A stretch of 34,817 nt of DNA, taken from Paramacrobiotus richtersi. Lineage: Eukaryota > Tardigrada > Eutardigrada > Parachela > Macrobiotidae. The stretch spans positions 1-34,817 of the forward strand of contig JAQGAU010000199.1 in assembly GCA_034698045.1 (NCBI GenBank), written 5' to 3'. This document shows, in pieces, positions 10,838 to 20,828 of this stretch; position 1 is the stretch's first letter, and every line of letters begins with the position of its first letter. A model generated the notes under the pieces. The model made no database searches. It worked only from the letters and a program-made list of their open reading frames with translations, and had not been told where the DNA came from. Made by a program: the position numbers and the translations under genes.

Positions 10838-12989
10838 CGGTCTTGTATGCTTCTGTATTAACTCAGCAACGCCCACCGATGCCAATTTGGCACCATCGCG
10901 CCACTGTTTTTTTGCGACCGTTAGAGCTTAAGAATGTTATTTTTTGTGATCAAAGTATTAAATAGAAGCATTGAGAAGTAGTTTTAAAAATACCATGCAG
11001 TTATGGGAGGTACAGTGTCTTTCTGAGAGAGCAACAAAGTTGGCCAACTTGAAGCGTTGAGGGCTTCTCGAGGTCTTCGCTGTTTTGCTCTGCTATGCGC
11101 AATGATATAATTTCAGGATGAAACACACAGAATCTCCACATGGAACTTTGTTATAAAGCGCTTCATAATTACAAAACACAAATCTACCAGAAGCTACGAT
11201 CATCCAAAAATTTTGGAGCCAAACTGGCATCGGTGGGCATGAAGCATTTCAACAGCTGGAGAACTTTAGTGGTTACTCTCACCACTGACGACACAATTAA
11301 TTCTACAAACAATTCAGAAAACATTTTTGATAGATTTCCTTGCGGCTAGATATGTGACTGAAATATTGTCTAGTTTGCAACAGCATCGCTTTCGGTAACA
11401 GTGACTCAACCGGAAGTCCAGAACTGCGTTGGTTTAAGTCACCACCCCTATTGGCTGCCACAGCTTACAACAGCACAGCAAACTGAGGCACTGTTAAAGA
11501 GACCAAACAAAGATTGTGGCAGACGGAGCGATTTTTATTGTATCGGAATACTTGTTTGATACTTTCGTCCTTTCACACCTTGATCTGTAAAAAAATCGGG
11601 TACATTGAACACACTTGTTGTTTACGCTGAATGACTTTGGCTTCTTCTTCAGCAACTACAAGGAAACTGACCAGAACTGCCCCCTCACTCAGCTTTCATA
11701 CAGTGCGTGCTCCTATCTTGAACTGATTAGACCAAGCGGCAGCAACGGAAGGTGCCCGCTGTTACCGTTCGGTGAAGAGAGCTGCGCCCTCTGTCTGTTA
11801 AATCTTGCGCGTTCGGTATGTCTCTGCTACCAGCGCCTCTTTTGTTATCCCTTTACCCTTATTCGCTCCATCGCATAAGAAGCAGAGCACACATTCGTTG
11901 TTGAGAAATAGCATCCAATCAAGTTGCGGTGGTGACTCTAACCAGAAAAATCTTCCGCGTATGTGAAAAGTGAAAGTTCTCCAGCTGTTAATTAATTTCT
12001 GTTTCATTTTTGTAATAAAACACCGCGCATTTTAAAGCATCACGACAACGTACTGTCCGATGCAGTTTTTTTTGGGTTATCTGCTAGCGCTGTTCAAGTG
12101 GTCATCAGAATAACCACTGGTCAGCGAGACCGATGACCATCGCAAATGCCGTCTCACCATGTGTCCCTTGTACGTGATGTATCTTGTTGCGTTATTTACG
12201 GAGAAAAACCTATCTTGACCGCTAACAGCGGTTTCCGGCTTAAGTACATCTCTGATTTCAGCTATACCGGTGTAACTTACACAGAATGTGACGTATCTAG
12301 CTCTTTCGCGCCGGTTTTTTTGGATCGTGGTCTATACCCATGACGGCGTATGCGGTTATCTCATATTAGAATACTCCCGTAGATGATCAACGAAGCAAAT
12401 TTTGCCTGTTTCTTGGTTATTTAAAGGAACCATAGACCAGTTGCGATAAAAAGGCTTACTATGGCGAAGATTATTATAATACAGAGCATTTTAAAATAAA
12501 CCGGTATTCCTGTAGTGTCCAGTTCTGAAGTCTACGAAACGAAGAACGACTCCCTGTTGTATTTTTTATACTGGGCAGGTCACCGGAACTTGCACACTAT
12601 CGTTGTAACCTGCTTTTGACCCCAAAAAATCCGGTTTTTTAAATTATTTTCCTCATAAATTAGAAAATGATTTTTACAACTGCCCATCGGTCATTCGGAT
12701 GACCACCGGGCACATCCCAATGGATAGCCCTAGCAAAACTGACCATAACCAACGCTTTAAAGACAGACAAACTTTCGTAGAGCATTTATAGAAAAATAAA
12801 TTTAAATGTAGTGAAATTTGGTTCATGCCCACCGATGCCAGTTTGGCACCATACTGTCCCCGCTGACCTATGGTCAGAAATATTACCAAAAACTTGTGTT
12901 TTCTTAGTTGACTTTTTTGATCGGTAAATCCAAGTTTTGGAGGCGAAATTCGCACTCCTTGTCGTACCAGGCGCTAGTGGGTTAACTAA
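10838..12989. other. dispersed repeat fragments, no supported gene
   Basis: A shared module CCCACCGATGCCA(G/A)TTTGGC occurs three times: about 10,871-10,895 (+), 11,218-11,243 (inverted) and 12,826-12,850 (+). The word CAGCTGGAGAACTTT at 11,252 recurs inverted at 11,970, and GTGGTCATC/GATGACCAC words recur at 12,101 and 12,696. These point to decayed repeats, probably foldback types. No exon with both borders could be supported; frames at 11,615-11,878 and 10,591-10,965 lack motifs. Confidence 0.45.
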
Positions 12990-13195
12990 AATTGTCCAGA
13001 ACCTCTTTCTTTCGAACCAATGGGTCAAAATAGTAGTTGGGACTGCTAACCAAATTTTTTTCTCTTTCGTTTGACCTATAGTGTATCACTTCTAACGGAA
13101 ATTGAACCAAGTTACAGAAATCGCCCATAACATAGAAGTCAACGGAAAATATTTAACTGTATCTCTGACTTGTGACGTCATACAGGCAGCTGCCA
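12990..13195 (+). repeat. repeat arm matching 8870-9061 inverted
   Basis: The stretch contains TTTCTTTCGAACCAAT and ACATAGAAGTC in the same order as the minus strand of 8870-9061. It ends just before the target-site duplication of the Mutator-like element, so that element inserted next to an older repeat. Confidence 0.5.
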
Positions 13196-13209
13196 GTCTT
13201 GATAGTATC

Positions 13210-14559
13210 ATACTTTAGGGCTATATATTATGTACCTCATAATAGCAGATCTGGTCATAACTCATAAGTCATAACTCATAATTCTCTCTCATAACTCATA
13301 AACTATCGTCATCACTCACAAGCGGTCTGCCTCTGCCAGTTACCACTGGCCATACTTATTATTGACCAACGTAGCGGTAGTTTTTAGTGCTTACTCGTTG
13401 CATCCTGGTGCCCCTCACTGCTATCTACCCGTAGTAACCTTAAGGCGATTGACCTGTAGTTTCAGTATGTTTCACTGCGATTTTTTTGTGCGCGCATCCA
13501 AGATCGATGAAAGGATGCGGTGTTCCACTCAGTACTCAAAGGACCAACGCAAAAACGGAAAGTGCGCGCAGTATCGGGCTGTTAGTAATATCTGGCTATA
13601 CTAAAAAAACGAAGATATACATGAAAACGATTGTGAACTAAAACCTGCCTATCAACACCATTGTAAACTGCATGCGTGCTTTTAGCGATTTAACGAAGGA
13701 ATTGTTCATGTTTTTAGGTCGTGAACGTTTTGAGAAATCTGGTGGCCCACGTTCGGGATCATTTTTGAAACAGCGTTTTTCTGTTGCTATTGTTAAAGGC
13801 AATGTGGCCGCCGTTTTGGGCGCTATGCCAAGTATACAAGGCGCACGAGAATGAGCAAGATCAGATTGGAAGTTTTAATGCCTGAAGTTTTGCAATATTT
13901 AGTTGTCTGTGCGCTAGCGCATTATGTATGTGAAAGAAATAAAATTTTTAGTATTGTAAAACGCTGAAACAAATGTCAAAGATTTTAGAAGTTATTTTAA
14001 ACTTTCAGAAAAATGCCGAAGGCTAGTTTTGGCTCACAATCGTCCTCTTGTAGATCTTCATTTTTCATGCAAGTTTCAAAAGAATCAGTTCAAAACGAGA
14101 TTTTTGGTACACCGGTTTGTGTTTAAAAGTTTTCCAGGTATTGCCCAGCAGCCGGATAGTGCGCGCGCTTTTCGTTTTTGCGTTGGTGTATATTGGCCCT
14201 AACTGAGTACAATACTGGGTGCAACACCACATCCCTTTTTATCGATCCTGGATGCGAGCACAAAAAAATCGCAATGAAACATACTAAAACTAAAGGTCAC
14301 TCGCCTTAAAGTTACCACGGGTAGATAACAGTGAGAGGCACCAGGAAGCAACGAGTAAGCACCAAAAACCACGGCTGTATTGGTCAATAATCATGACCAG
14401 TGGTGACGGGCAGAGAACTTGTCACTGAATCTTGAGCAGTTACCGCAACTGACAGTGACCGCTGGTGAGTGATGACCACTGTTTAGGAGTTATGAGTGTT
14501 CGACTTATGAGTTATGACCACCAATTATGAGTTACGAGGCATATATAGCCATACTTTAG
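13210..14559. mobile_element. non-autonomous Mutator-like element (foldback, long TIRs, 9-bp TSD)
   Basis: The element proper is 13,219-14,550 (1332 bp), flanked by the perfect 9-base duplication ATACTTTAG at 13,210-13,218 and 14,551-14,559. It begins GGCTATATAT and ends ATATATAGCC. The left arm 13,219 to about 13,655 is matched inverted by about 14,017-14,550 over most of its length, with a roughly 70-base block present only in the right arm. Long TIRs with a 9-bp duplication are the signature of the Mutator superfamily (established knowledge). The arms differ at roughly one base in seven by eye, so the insertion is not recent. The inner loop (about 13,656-14,016) holds one short open frame, listed separately, and no recognisable transposase. 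Confidence 0.8.
13672..13854 (+). CDS. 60-residue open frame inside the Mutator-like element, origin unknown
   Basis: The frame runs from ATG at 13,672 to a stop at 13,852-13,854, entirely between the two TIR arms. Its product contains FMFLGRERFEKSGGPRSGS, FLKQRFSVAIVKGN and VAAVLGAMPSIQGARE. The balanced composition looks like real protein rather than chance translation. I cannot assign a family. It could be a relic of the element's own transposase or a captured piece of a host gene, as in Pack-MULEs. No promoter or splice site could be assigned. Confidence 0.35.
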   Translation: MRAFSDLTKELFMFLGRERFEKSGGPRSGSFLKQRFSVAIVKGNVAAVLGAMPSIQGARE

Positions 14560-15161
14560 GAAGTTCTTGATTAATCTTGACTGTATTTCGGGTTTCGGGT
14601 TATTTGTGATTTCGGGTTCTGCTTTATACCTACATGTAGGGCGTGCAGTGACGTGTAGGCTGCCTGCAAGCGAGATTATTGAGCCACTATACATGAGACA
14701 CAGGACGGCGGCGAAACTTTCCCTTAGACCGCCATGTTAAAACATGCCCGGTGGAAACATGTCCGCCTTTCCAACAGGAACATGGGACGCATGCTCTAGT
14801 TCTTTTCCTACATTCTCTTTGTATAGTTCCTTCGCTGTGAATTGTATATTTAAACTGCTTACGTATTGGTGCTTTCAAAAACATTTTTCATGCCTGTCGA
14901 AAACGGCTGAACAAGCAGTTGTTTGGAGGGGCTGTTACTTAATTATAACGTTTGCAGCGGACTGGGGCCGAAAACGTGCATTATTTTTTTAAGTTCCCAC
15001 AAACAGCTCGACATTTCAGCCCTTTTTCTATTAAGTTTGCGACCAGACTAGAAGTCCCAAATCGGTTGTCTGCTCTTGTGTTCTAATAATAAAATAATAA
15101 TAATAGTGCAGCTGTTGCTGCGAGAACACATACCGTTCGGTACGGCAGAGGTTATTCAAAA
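14560..15161. other. unassigned spacer
   Basis: No supported gene. A short AATAATAAAATAATAATAATAG microsatellite lies at about 15,084-15,106. Open frames on both strands at 14,687-14,992 overlap and have no motifs. Confidence 0.35.
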
Positions 15162-15600
15162 CGATAGCTATGAGCTGAAACAGGGTCTACAAGAAGTTGT
15201 TTTTTACATCAGCCATGTGCAAAATAATTGCCCGTGTACTATGCCTGCATGCGCAAGGCATTCAGCTACACAATGGTGTGCTGCGATCCTCTCTGCGCCC
15301 TTTCTCCACTGAGCTATTCATCAGACAATGAAAAAACTTTGAAACTAAAAGCTGAATGATAAAGTTTTTCCGATTTGAGCTAGCGATAGCTCGTTGGATG
15401 TCTTTTTCTGCAGAAAGCTTATCTACCGAAACATCGCAATAGTGAATTTCGAAAGTTTTTGAATAAATCCAGAAAAACACTTTTCAAAAAGCGTTTTCGC
15501 CTGTTATTCATCACCGAGCTTTCAAATTTATGATGTCGCTCGGTAGATGTCGCTCGGTAGATGTCGCTCGGTAGATAAGCTTTCTGTCCCAAACGACCTT
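15162..15600 (+). repeat. repeat Y, copy 1 (diverged)
   Basis: It shares the core AATTGCCCG, then CATGCGCAA, then GCTACACAATGGTGTG and GCGATCCTCTCTG, then CCACTGAGCTATTCATCAGA, with repeat Y copies at 17.4 and 19.4 kb. After CTATTCATCAGACAATG it follows the left arm of the foldback seen whole at 17,511-17,807, then diverges. It ends near a 14-base unit GATGTCGCTCGGTA repeated three times (15,532-15,573) and AGATAAGCTTTCTG, which the 17.7 kb copy also has. Clearly older than the other two copies. Confidence 0.65.
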
Positions 15601-17370
15601 TTTTAATGTCTTCCTGAAAATTAACTGACCACTTTCCGAATTGATATTAGATTTCAAAGTTCTAAAATCGCACTTTTTGCAAACGCCTGCTAAAGTTAGT
15701 CAATCTTCTCTGGCCAGTCTCTGATTGTGTGTGGCTTGGCTGACCATACTGCGCGCTACAATCTCTGAACACACAAAGGGGGAAGAAGACAGAGACAGGG
15801 AGCGCAAACAGTGCAACCGCTCGGCGGTTCTGTCCGCTCTTTGAGCTGGCTTGTGGTCAGCCGGTAAGTGCGGCAGAACACGTGTGGAACAAAAAAGTGG
15901 GTCCGCTTGTTTACCAAGTTACGTTTGCACTGTCAAACGAATATGCTAAGTCTATACACTCAAAAAAAGCGTAAAATTCTCTATACAGCCATCTACGATT
16001 CGAAAAAGTGGCAAATCACGTCAACCGGCTAGTAGCTGTCGTCTTAAACTGTCTACGTGTCTTTCCTACACCATTCTGCTTTGGCCCCGCTTCACCAGTG
16101 CCCAAATGTTACGAGAGACCCCGCTCAAAAACATTACGCACTGTGATGGAAAGATCAATATAATAGCCCAAATGCGAAACTTCTCTACGGTTCCCATAGC
16201 AGACTGCCTTATCAGTCTACAAGGCTGACAAGATTGGCTTCACAGCCGACCTGCCGGTTCAAAATGGTTTTATTCGCAGGCCCAGCTATATGAGCCGCAT
16301 CCCAGATCAGACTACCTGAGTGACAGTTTTATGGCTTTTGGGCTGCAAAGGCAGGCTGATATGAGAGAGAGCGAGTTTCGCACTTGGGCTAATAGGGTCC
16401 AGTTGAAAGAGCCGCGTAATTTTTAGCATCTTTGCAACTTACCGCTAACCCGAGAACCTTTATAACAAGCCTCGCGATCAAAGCACACAGTAGTGGAGAC
16501 GTTTTTGTCGCATCGTCCGATTTCGCACCTATAGCATTTCAGGCCACTGACGCCTAAAGAACAACACAACTTGGATTGGGACAGTCAAATGAGTAAGCAA
16601 CATAATGATAAACTGACGCCTACGATTTCATTTCACTGACTCTTAAAGAACAAACTGAACTCTGAACAACTGTTTAAGTGCAGGACAAATCCTGAAATTT
16701 GTGTCTTGAAAGTCGAAGCTGGTAGCGGTACCTTCCAAGTTCACATCCTACAGCCACAGATCTTTATCCTACTATTTAATGACTCCTTAAAAAACGATTA
16801 CCAGAGAAGTGATGTGCTTTCAGACTTCTAGTTCAGGCTCAACAAAAACTTAACGCTCGAGTTTCCGCTTTGTGTTAGTGCTGTCGAAAGTGAACCGGCA
16901 TTCCGAAACTCCTTGGTAATTGCTACAGGTTAAGCAATCCACATTTACTTTCAGGCTAAGTGTTCGCATTCTCGCAATGCTAGAAAAATGGGGAAAAAAT
17001 CAGACAAGCGGAAAGTTTTAAAGTGTCAAAAACAAGGAAAAGTTAAACATTTGGTATTTGTAACTGGTACTTATTATTTGTGCTGGGTTGCACTGACTGT
17101 TCTTATAAACGTATATTTACGGTAGCCCTAACCCGTCCCATCATGATAGCATTACAAGGAAGCATCTTTCATGTTGCTGCTGCATTGCTGACAAATATAT
17201 CGTACGAGTATAATTATTTAGCTTCGCTTACTGGATGCGTAGATTTTCGGCAAAAGGATGGTGCCAGTAATGCCGTAGGCCGCCGAGATGCGATCTCTGT
17301 GCCACTCTGCTGTGCTTCTACCTGGTGGCGTGATGGCCTTCACCACATCAAAAGTGTTTATTCTTAAGAC
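15601..17370. other. long unassigned stretch
   Basis: No exon, RNA gene or transposon could be supported. A weak inverted pair, GGCTGACCA (about 15,738) and TGGTCAGCC (about 15,854), brackets a purine-rich patch. The word ACTGACGCCTAAAGAAC at about 16,545 has a degraded partner, ACTGACTCTTAAAGAAC, at about 16,636. I see nothing else. Confidence 0.35.
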
Positions 17371-17510
17371 GACAGCTATTGGCCGAAAGTGGATCGGGGA
17401 GACGTTTTTTGCATCTGCTATGTGGCAGATAATCGCCCGTATAGTTTGTCTGCATGCGCAAAAGAATTAGCTACACAATGGTGTGCCGCGATCCTCTCTG
17501 GCCCCTTTGT

Positions 17511-17807
17511 CCACTGAGCTATTCATCAGACAATGAAAAAACTTTGGAAGACAATTATGAATGAGAACGTTTCTCCGATTTTAGCTTGCGGGACGATAAT
17601 CAACGAATAAATCCAAAAAAACACCTTCCGAAAAGTGTTTTTTTGGTTTATTTAATCATTTTTGAGATTATTCCAGATTTGTTTCGGTAGATAAGCTTTC
17701 TGGACGAAAAGACGTCGATTATCGTCTCGCAAGCTCAAATCGGAGAAACTTTCTCATGCAGAATTATCTTCCAAAGTTTTTTCATTGCCTGATGAATAGC
17801 TCAGTGG
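17511..17807. mobile_element. 297-bp foldback (MITE-like) inside repeat Y
   Basis: The ends read CCACTGAGCTATTCATCAG and its reverse complement. Inverted arms of about 93 bases (17,511-17,603 and 17,715-17,807) differ at only a few positions. The short centre is AT-rich. Half of the same foldback follows repeat Y at 15.31 kb. The uninterrupted copy at about 19,390-19,402 joins CCCTTTTGTCCACCGAGG to GCCAGGTACGC, so this unit is an insertion or was excised there. I could not fix a target duplication because CCACTGAG/CTCAGTGG is itself inverted. Confidence 0.65.
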
Positions 17808-17813
17808 AGGCCA

Positions 17814-18037
17814 AGTACGCTTTGCATTCCGAACTTTCTGCATACCGAACTTTTTCGGGCCACTTTGCATACCGAACTTTCTGCATACCTAACTTTTTAG
17901 GGCCACTTTGCATACCAAACATTTCAGAGTCACTTTGCATACCGAACTTCCTGCATACCGAACGTTTTCGGGCCACTTTGCATACCGAACTTCCTGCATA
18001 CCGAACTTTTCAGGGTCACTTTGCATACCGAACTTCC
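17814..18037. repeat. 42-43-bp tandem repeat (GCATACCGAACTT array)
   Basis: About five units built from CCACTTTGCATACCGAACTT plus TCTGCATACCGAACTTTT, with one shortened unit. The same array appears inverted at about 19,305-19,385. The open frame across it is a product of the repeat, not a gene. Confidence 0.8.
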
Positions 18038-18050
18038 CAAATATGATAAA

Positions 18051-18954
18051 CTAGGTAAGTGCACTCGCTCTTTGCGGGCACTGGGGGACCGAAGCGAGCA
18101 GAAAGTTAATAGGACTTCTCTTTAAAGGACACTTAAAAAATATGGATATGTGGACGCTGGTCAGGAGTGCGTGTGTATACGTGTGTGTGTGGACACTGGT
18201 TCAGTGTAAGTACTGTTAACCTTTATCACATGTACACACTGAAGACCAGTAAAGGGCTCAAAACCATTAAACCACAAGGCTCATTCAAGCCAGCTCTGTC
18301 TTTCTATGTACGGTTGCCTTTTTGCTTTTGATCGCTCGGAGGCGGAGGACCGCGAAAGGGAAGTTTGGGTCAATAGCTAGCCCAGTCTAAGTTTTTACCT
18401 TAGACGGGACAGACAAAATATCTAGTTATGTGGAATATAGAGGACGCGCCATCAATTTTTGTTTTATGTTATTTCTTAATATTATTTATTTATTATAATA
18501 TTTATTTCGCAGTACTACCGGTACCGTGACCGAAAGGACAGACAAAATAGCCAGTTATGTGGAATATAGAGGACGCGCCATCTTTTTTTGTGTTTATATT
18601 ATTTATTTATTATTGATTATTATTTATTTATTATAATATATTACTTCCGGTACCGTGACGGACGGGACAGACAAAATAGCCAGTTATGTGAAATATAGAG
18701 GACGCGCCATCTATTTTTGTGTTTATATTGTTTATTTATTTATTGATTATTATTTATTTAGTATAATATATTACTTCCGGTACCGTGACGGACAGGACAG
18801 ACAAAATAGCCAGTTATGTGAAATATAGAGGACGCGCCATTTATTTTTGTGTTTATATTGTTTATTTATTTATTGATTATTATTTATTTATTATAATGTA
18901 TTACTTCCGGTACCGTGACCGACGGGACAGACACCTTCGCTTCGCTTCGGTCGA
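18051..18954 (+). mobile_element. repeat X, copy 1 (head plus four ~130-bp units)
   Basis: A unique head of about 355 bases begins CTAGGTAAGTGCACTCGCTC and contains GGGGGACCGAAGCGAGCAG and a short GT run. It is followed by tandem units starting GACAGACAAAATA at 18,408, 18,537, 18,666 and 18,796, with a last partial unit at 18,926 (periods 129-130). The element ends CTTCGCTTCGCTTCGGTCGA. The head motif ACCGAAGCGAG and the 3' end read in reverse (TCGACCGAAGCGAAG) form a subterminal inverted pair. No protein-coding capacity. Ends were set by comparison with copies at 20.83 and 26.09 kb. Transposon class is unknown; a non-autonomous DNA element of the Helentron/DINE style is one possibility. Confidence 0.75.
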
Positions 18955-19289
18955 TTAACGGTGCCTTGAGCAAACTGTTCGGACCTTTGATGTTCGGATC
19001 TTCCGATTTTCGCCCGCGTCGAATACTGCAGCCAGCAGAAGCCGTAGTAATATCACATCCAAGTGAGATATGATTAACGCTGACGTAAGACAATGAATGA
19101 GAGCGCTGTGTAATATGTTTCGGCCTGAAAATATACTAGAGATAGCATTGCTCTCTTCGGCTGTTTGATCCGGTTGGAATCTTAGGCGTTCTGCAAGATG
19201 CACGCAAAGCATCCTTATATAGAATAATCTAGAAAGTTCGGTGCGCACTGCTGCCTAAAAAGGTTCGGTCAAATACAAAAAATTCGTTA
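18955..19289. other. unassigned spacer between repeat X and repeat Y
   Basis: No match to the other repeats in the window and no supported exon. A word GTTCGGACCTTTGATGTTCGG near 18,978 resembles the GTTCGGTATGC array only loosely. Confidence 0.35.
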
Positions 19290-19545
19290 CGGAAACTGGT
19301 CGGAAAAAGTTCGGTATGCAGGAAGTTCGGTATGCAAAGTGACCCTGAAAAGTTCGGTATGCAGAAAGTTTGGTATGCAAAGCGTACCTGGCCCTCGGTG
19401 GACAAAAGGGCCAGAGAGGATCGCGGCACACCATTGTGTAACTAATTCTTTTGCGCATGCAGACAAACTATACGGGCGATTATCTGCCACATAACAGATG
19501 CAAAAAACAACTTCTCCCCGACCCACTTTCGGCTAATAGCTGTCA
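19290..19545 (-). repeat. repeat Y, copy 3 (inverted, without foldback)
   Basis: Read on the minus strand it starts GACAGCTATTAGCCGAAAG, carries the ACACAATGGTGTG core and goes straight from CCCTTTTGTCCACC into GGCCAGGTACGCTTTGCAT and the GCATACCGAACTT array. With copy 2 it forms a large inverted pair enclosing repeat X copy 1. The inverted pair could be the ends of one larger element, or two insertions. Confidence 0.7.
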
Positions 19546-20689
19546 TTTTAAATTCATCTTCCGTGCAATAGCCGCAACAGTACAAAAGCCAGCACATCAA
19601 GACTACTGTTACGCGTTAAAATTCTGACATTGAAAAAACAACCATGACCCTTACCAGACACTTTATCTGTAAAACACGCACAACGCGTTGAACATTCGCG
19701 CTCTCTAATCCCTGAAAAGAGTTATTCTTAACATTATCGTGCAAAGCCTCCTGTTCTCACGAATGCCTTCCAAGGAGTTTCGTGTGCTAGAACGCTTTCG
19801 GTCATGCGTCATACTTTTTATCAAGCGATCGTACTATTTAAAAAGCAGAAGAACCCGACACGGAGACAGCCAACGTGGCATGGGCGGAGCCCTAGAAGCT
19901 GAAAAAGCTTGAGGGCCGGGCGCCCCCGCGTAAAGCAAGAAGTATTCGGACGGCCGGGACAGGGTTCGCTTAGCTGAATTGAGACGGTGAGTGCCCAGTT
20001 TTTTGGTTTCCGGGTTCTGGCTGGAGGTTAAATCCAAATACTGACGTGCTTTCACTTACCGGAATCCCGCATGCGAAGAAGCAGGAGACACATGAAGGCT
20101 AGCTGAATACTGCTAGAGTACTTCATGTCAGCGCCTGGAATTCAAATCGCGCTACGGCACAACGAAAAGTGAGCTATAAAGACAAGCGAGTTCTAGAAAA
20201 ACCAGTGTTTACAAAGCCATAACTACAGCAATGGTTGGTGACAGCGAGTATTTAGTGGCAGTTCGTTTCCAAGGCTACTCCAGATCATGAATTTTTGTTG
20301 CAAACATAAAAACATGACAGCCGATGCTACAGTCAACCGGACGATCCTCCAGCACCAGCGGCGAGGTGATCCGAAAATTCAAAACTCTGCAGTCTGCAGT
20401 ACCTGGAAATTTTCAAATAAATAAATTTCAAATAAATCAAAAGCTGCAGGACCTGCTAATTTTGGAAACTCACCTTTGGGGCGGAGAACTGAATTCTGTT
20501 GTCGTCACTTAAGTGGTTTTGGAACAAATGCAAAGGACCGCGGCGCAGATGCTTTTATTTATTAACAAAACCTTTTAAATCTGCCGCAGAAAGCTGGCAC
20601 AGGAAAAATCACTGCGTTGTTGGCTCTCGAAGAAATGTTCGCGGCTTTCTCGGCATGAAGGCGTTCTCTGTCAGTGTACAGTTCGGACA
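19546..20689. other. unassigned spacer
   Basis: No supported gene. A GC-rich patch occurs at 19,905-19,970. A frame at 20,499-20,903 (134 codons) runs from unrelated sequence across a palindrome into the head of repeat X and is rejected as a gene. Confidence 0.35.
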
Positions 20690-20828
20690 AAAGTTTATAA
20701 AATTTATTGTACAATTTCAAAAAATGCCGGAAACTTCACTAAGTCTTATGGTACAAGAGGACGATTGTGAGCCAAAACCTGCCAGTTTTGGTTCACAATC
20801 GTCCTCGTGTGTATCTTTGTTTTTCATA
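20690..20828. repeat. palindromic fragment related to the Mutator-like element arms
   Basis: GAGGACGATTGTGAGCCAAA is followed by an inverted copy (TTTGGTTCACAATCGTCCTC) with almost no gap, at about 20,757-20,808. The same words (AACGATTGTGAACTAAAACC at about 13,629, GGCTCACAATCGTCCTC at 14,029, and TTTCA.AAAAATGCCG upstream) occur in the arms at 13.6 and 14.0 kb. Probably a second, deleted member of that family with its inner arm ends almost joined. Confidence 0.55.

Larger units (their letters stand above)
17371..18037 (+). repeat. repeat Y, copy 2 (with internal foldback and tandem tail)
   Basis: It starts GACAGCTATTGGCCGAAAG and runs through GCTACACAATGGTGTG to CCCCTTTGTCCA. A 297-base foldback (17,511-17,807) interrupts it. 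It resumes at GGCCAAGTACGCTTTGCAT and ends in a tandem tail based on GCATACCGAACTT. The inverted copy at 19,290-19,545 lacks the foldback, which gives a view of the uninterrupted form. Confidence 0.75.

Noticed and set aside
17814-18037. CRISPR-like array
   Set aside because: The units are contiguous, without unique spacers, and the setting is eukaryotic.
17756-18046. 96-codon frame made of repeated FAYRTFCIPNFL-like blocks
   Set aside because: It is a translation of the 42-43-bp tandem array; the inverted array at 19.3 kb gives the same peptide in several frames.
18051-18954. Canonical Helitron
   Set aside because: The 3' end TCGA followed by T or A, and the lack of a CTRR end with hairpin or an A|T insertion site, do not fit.
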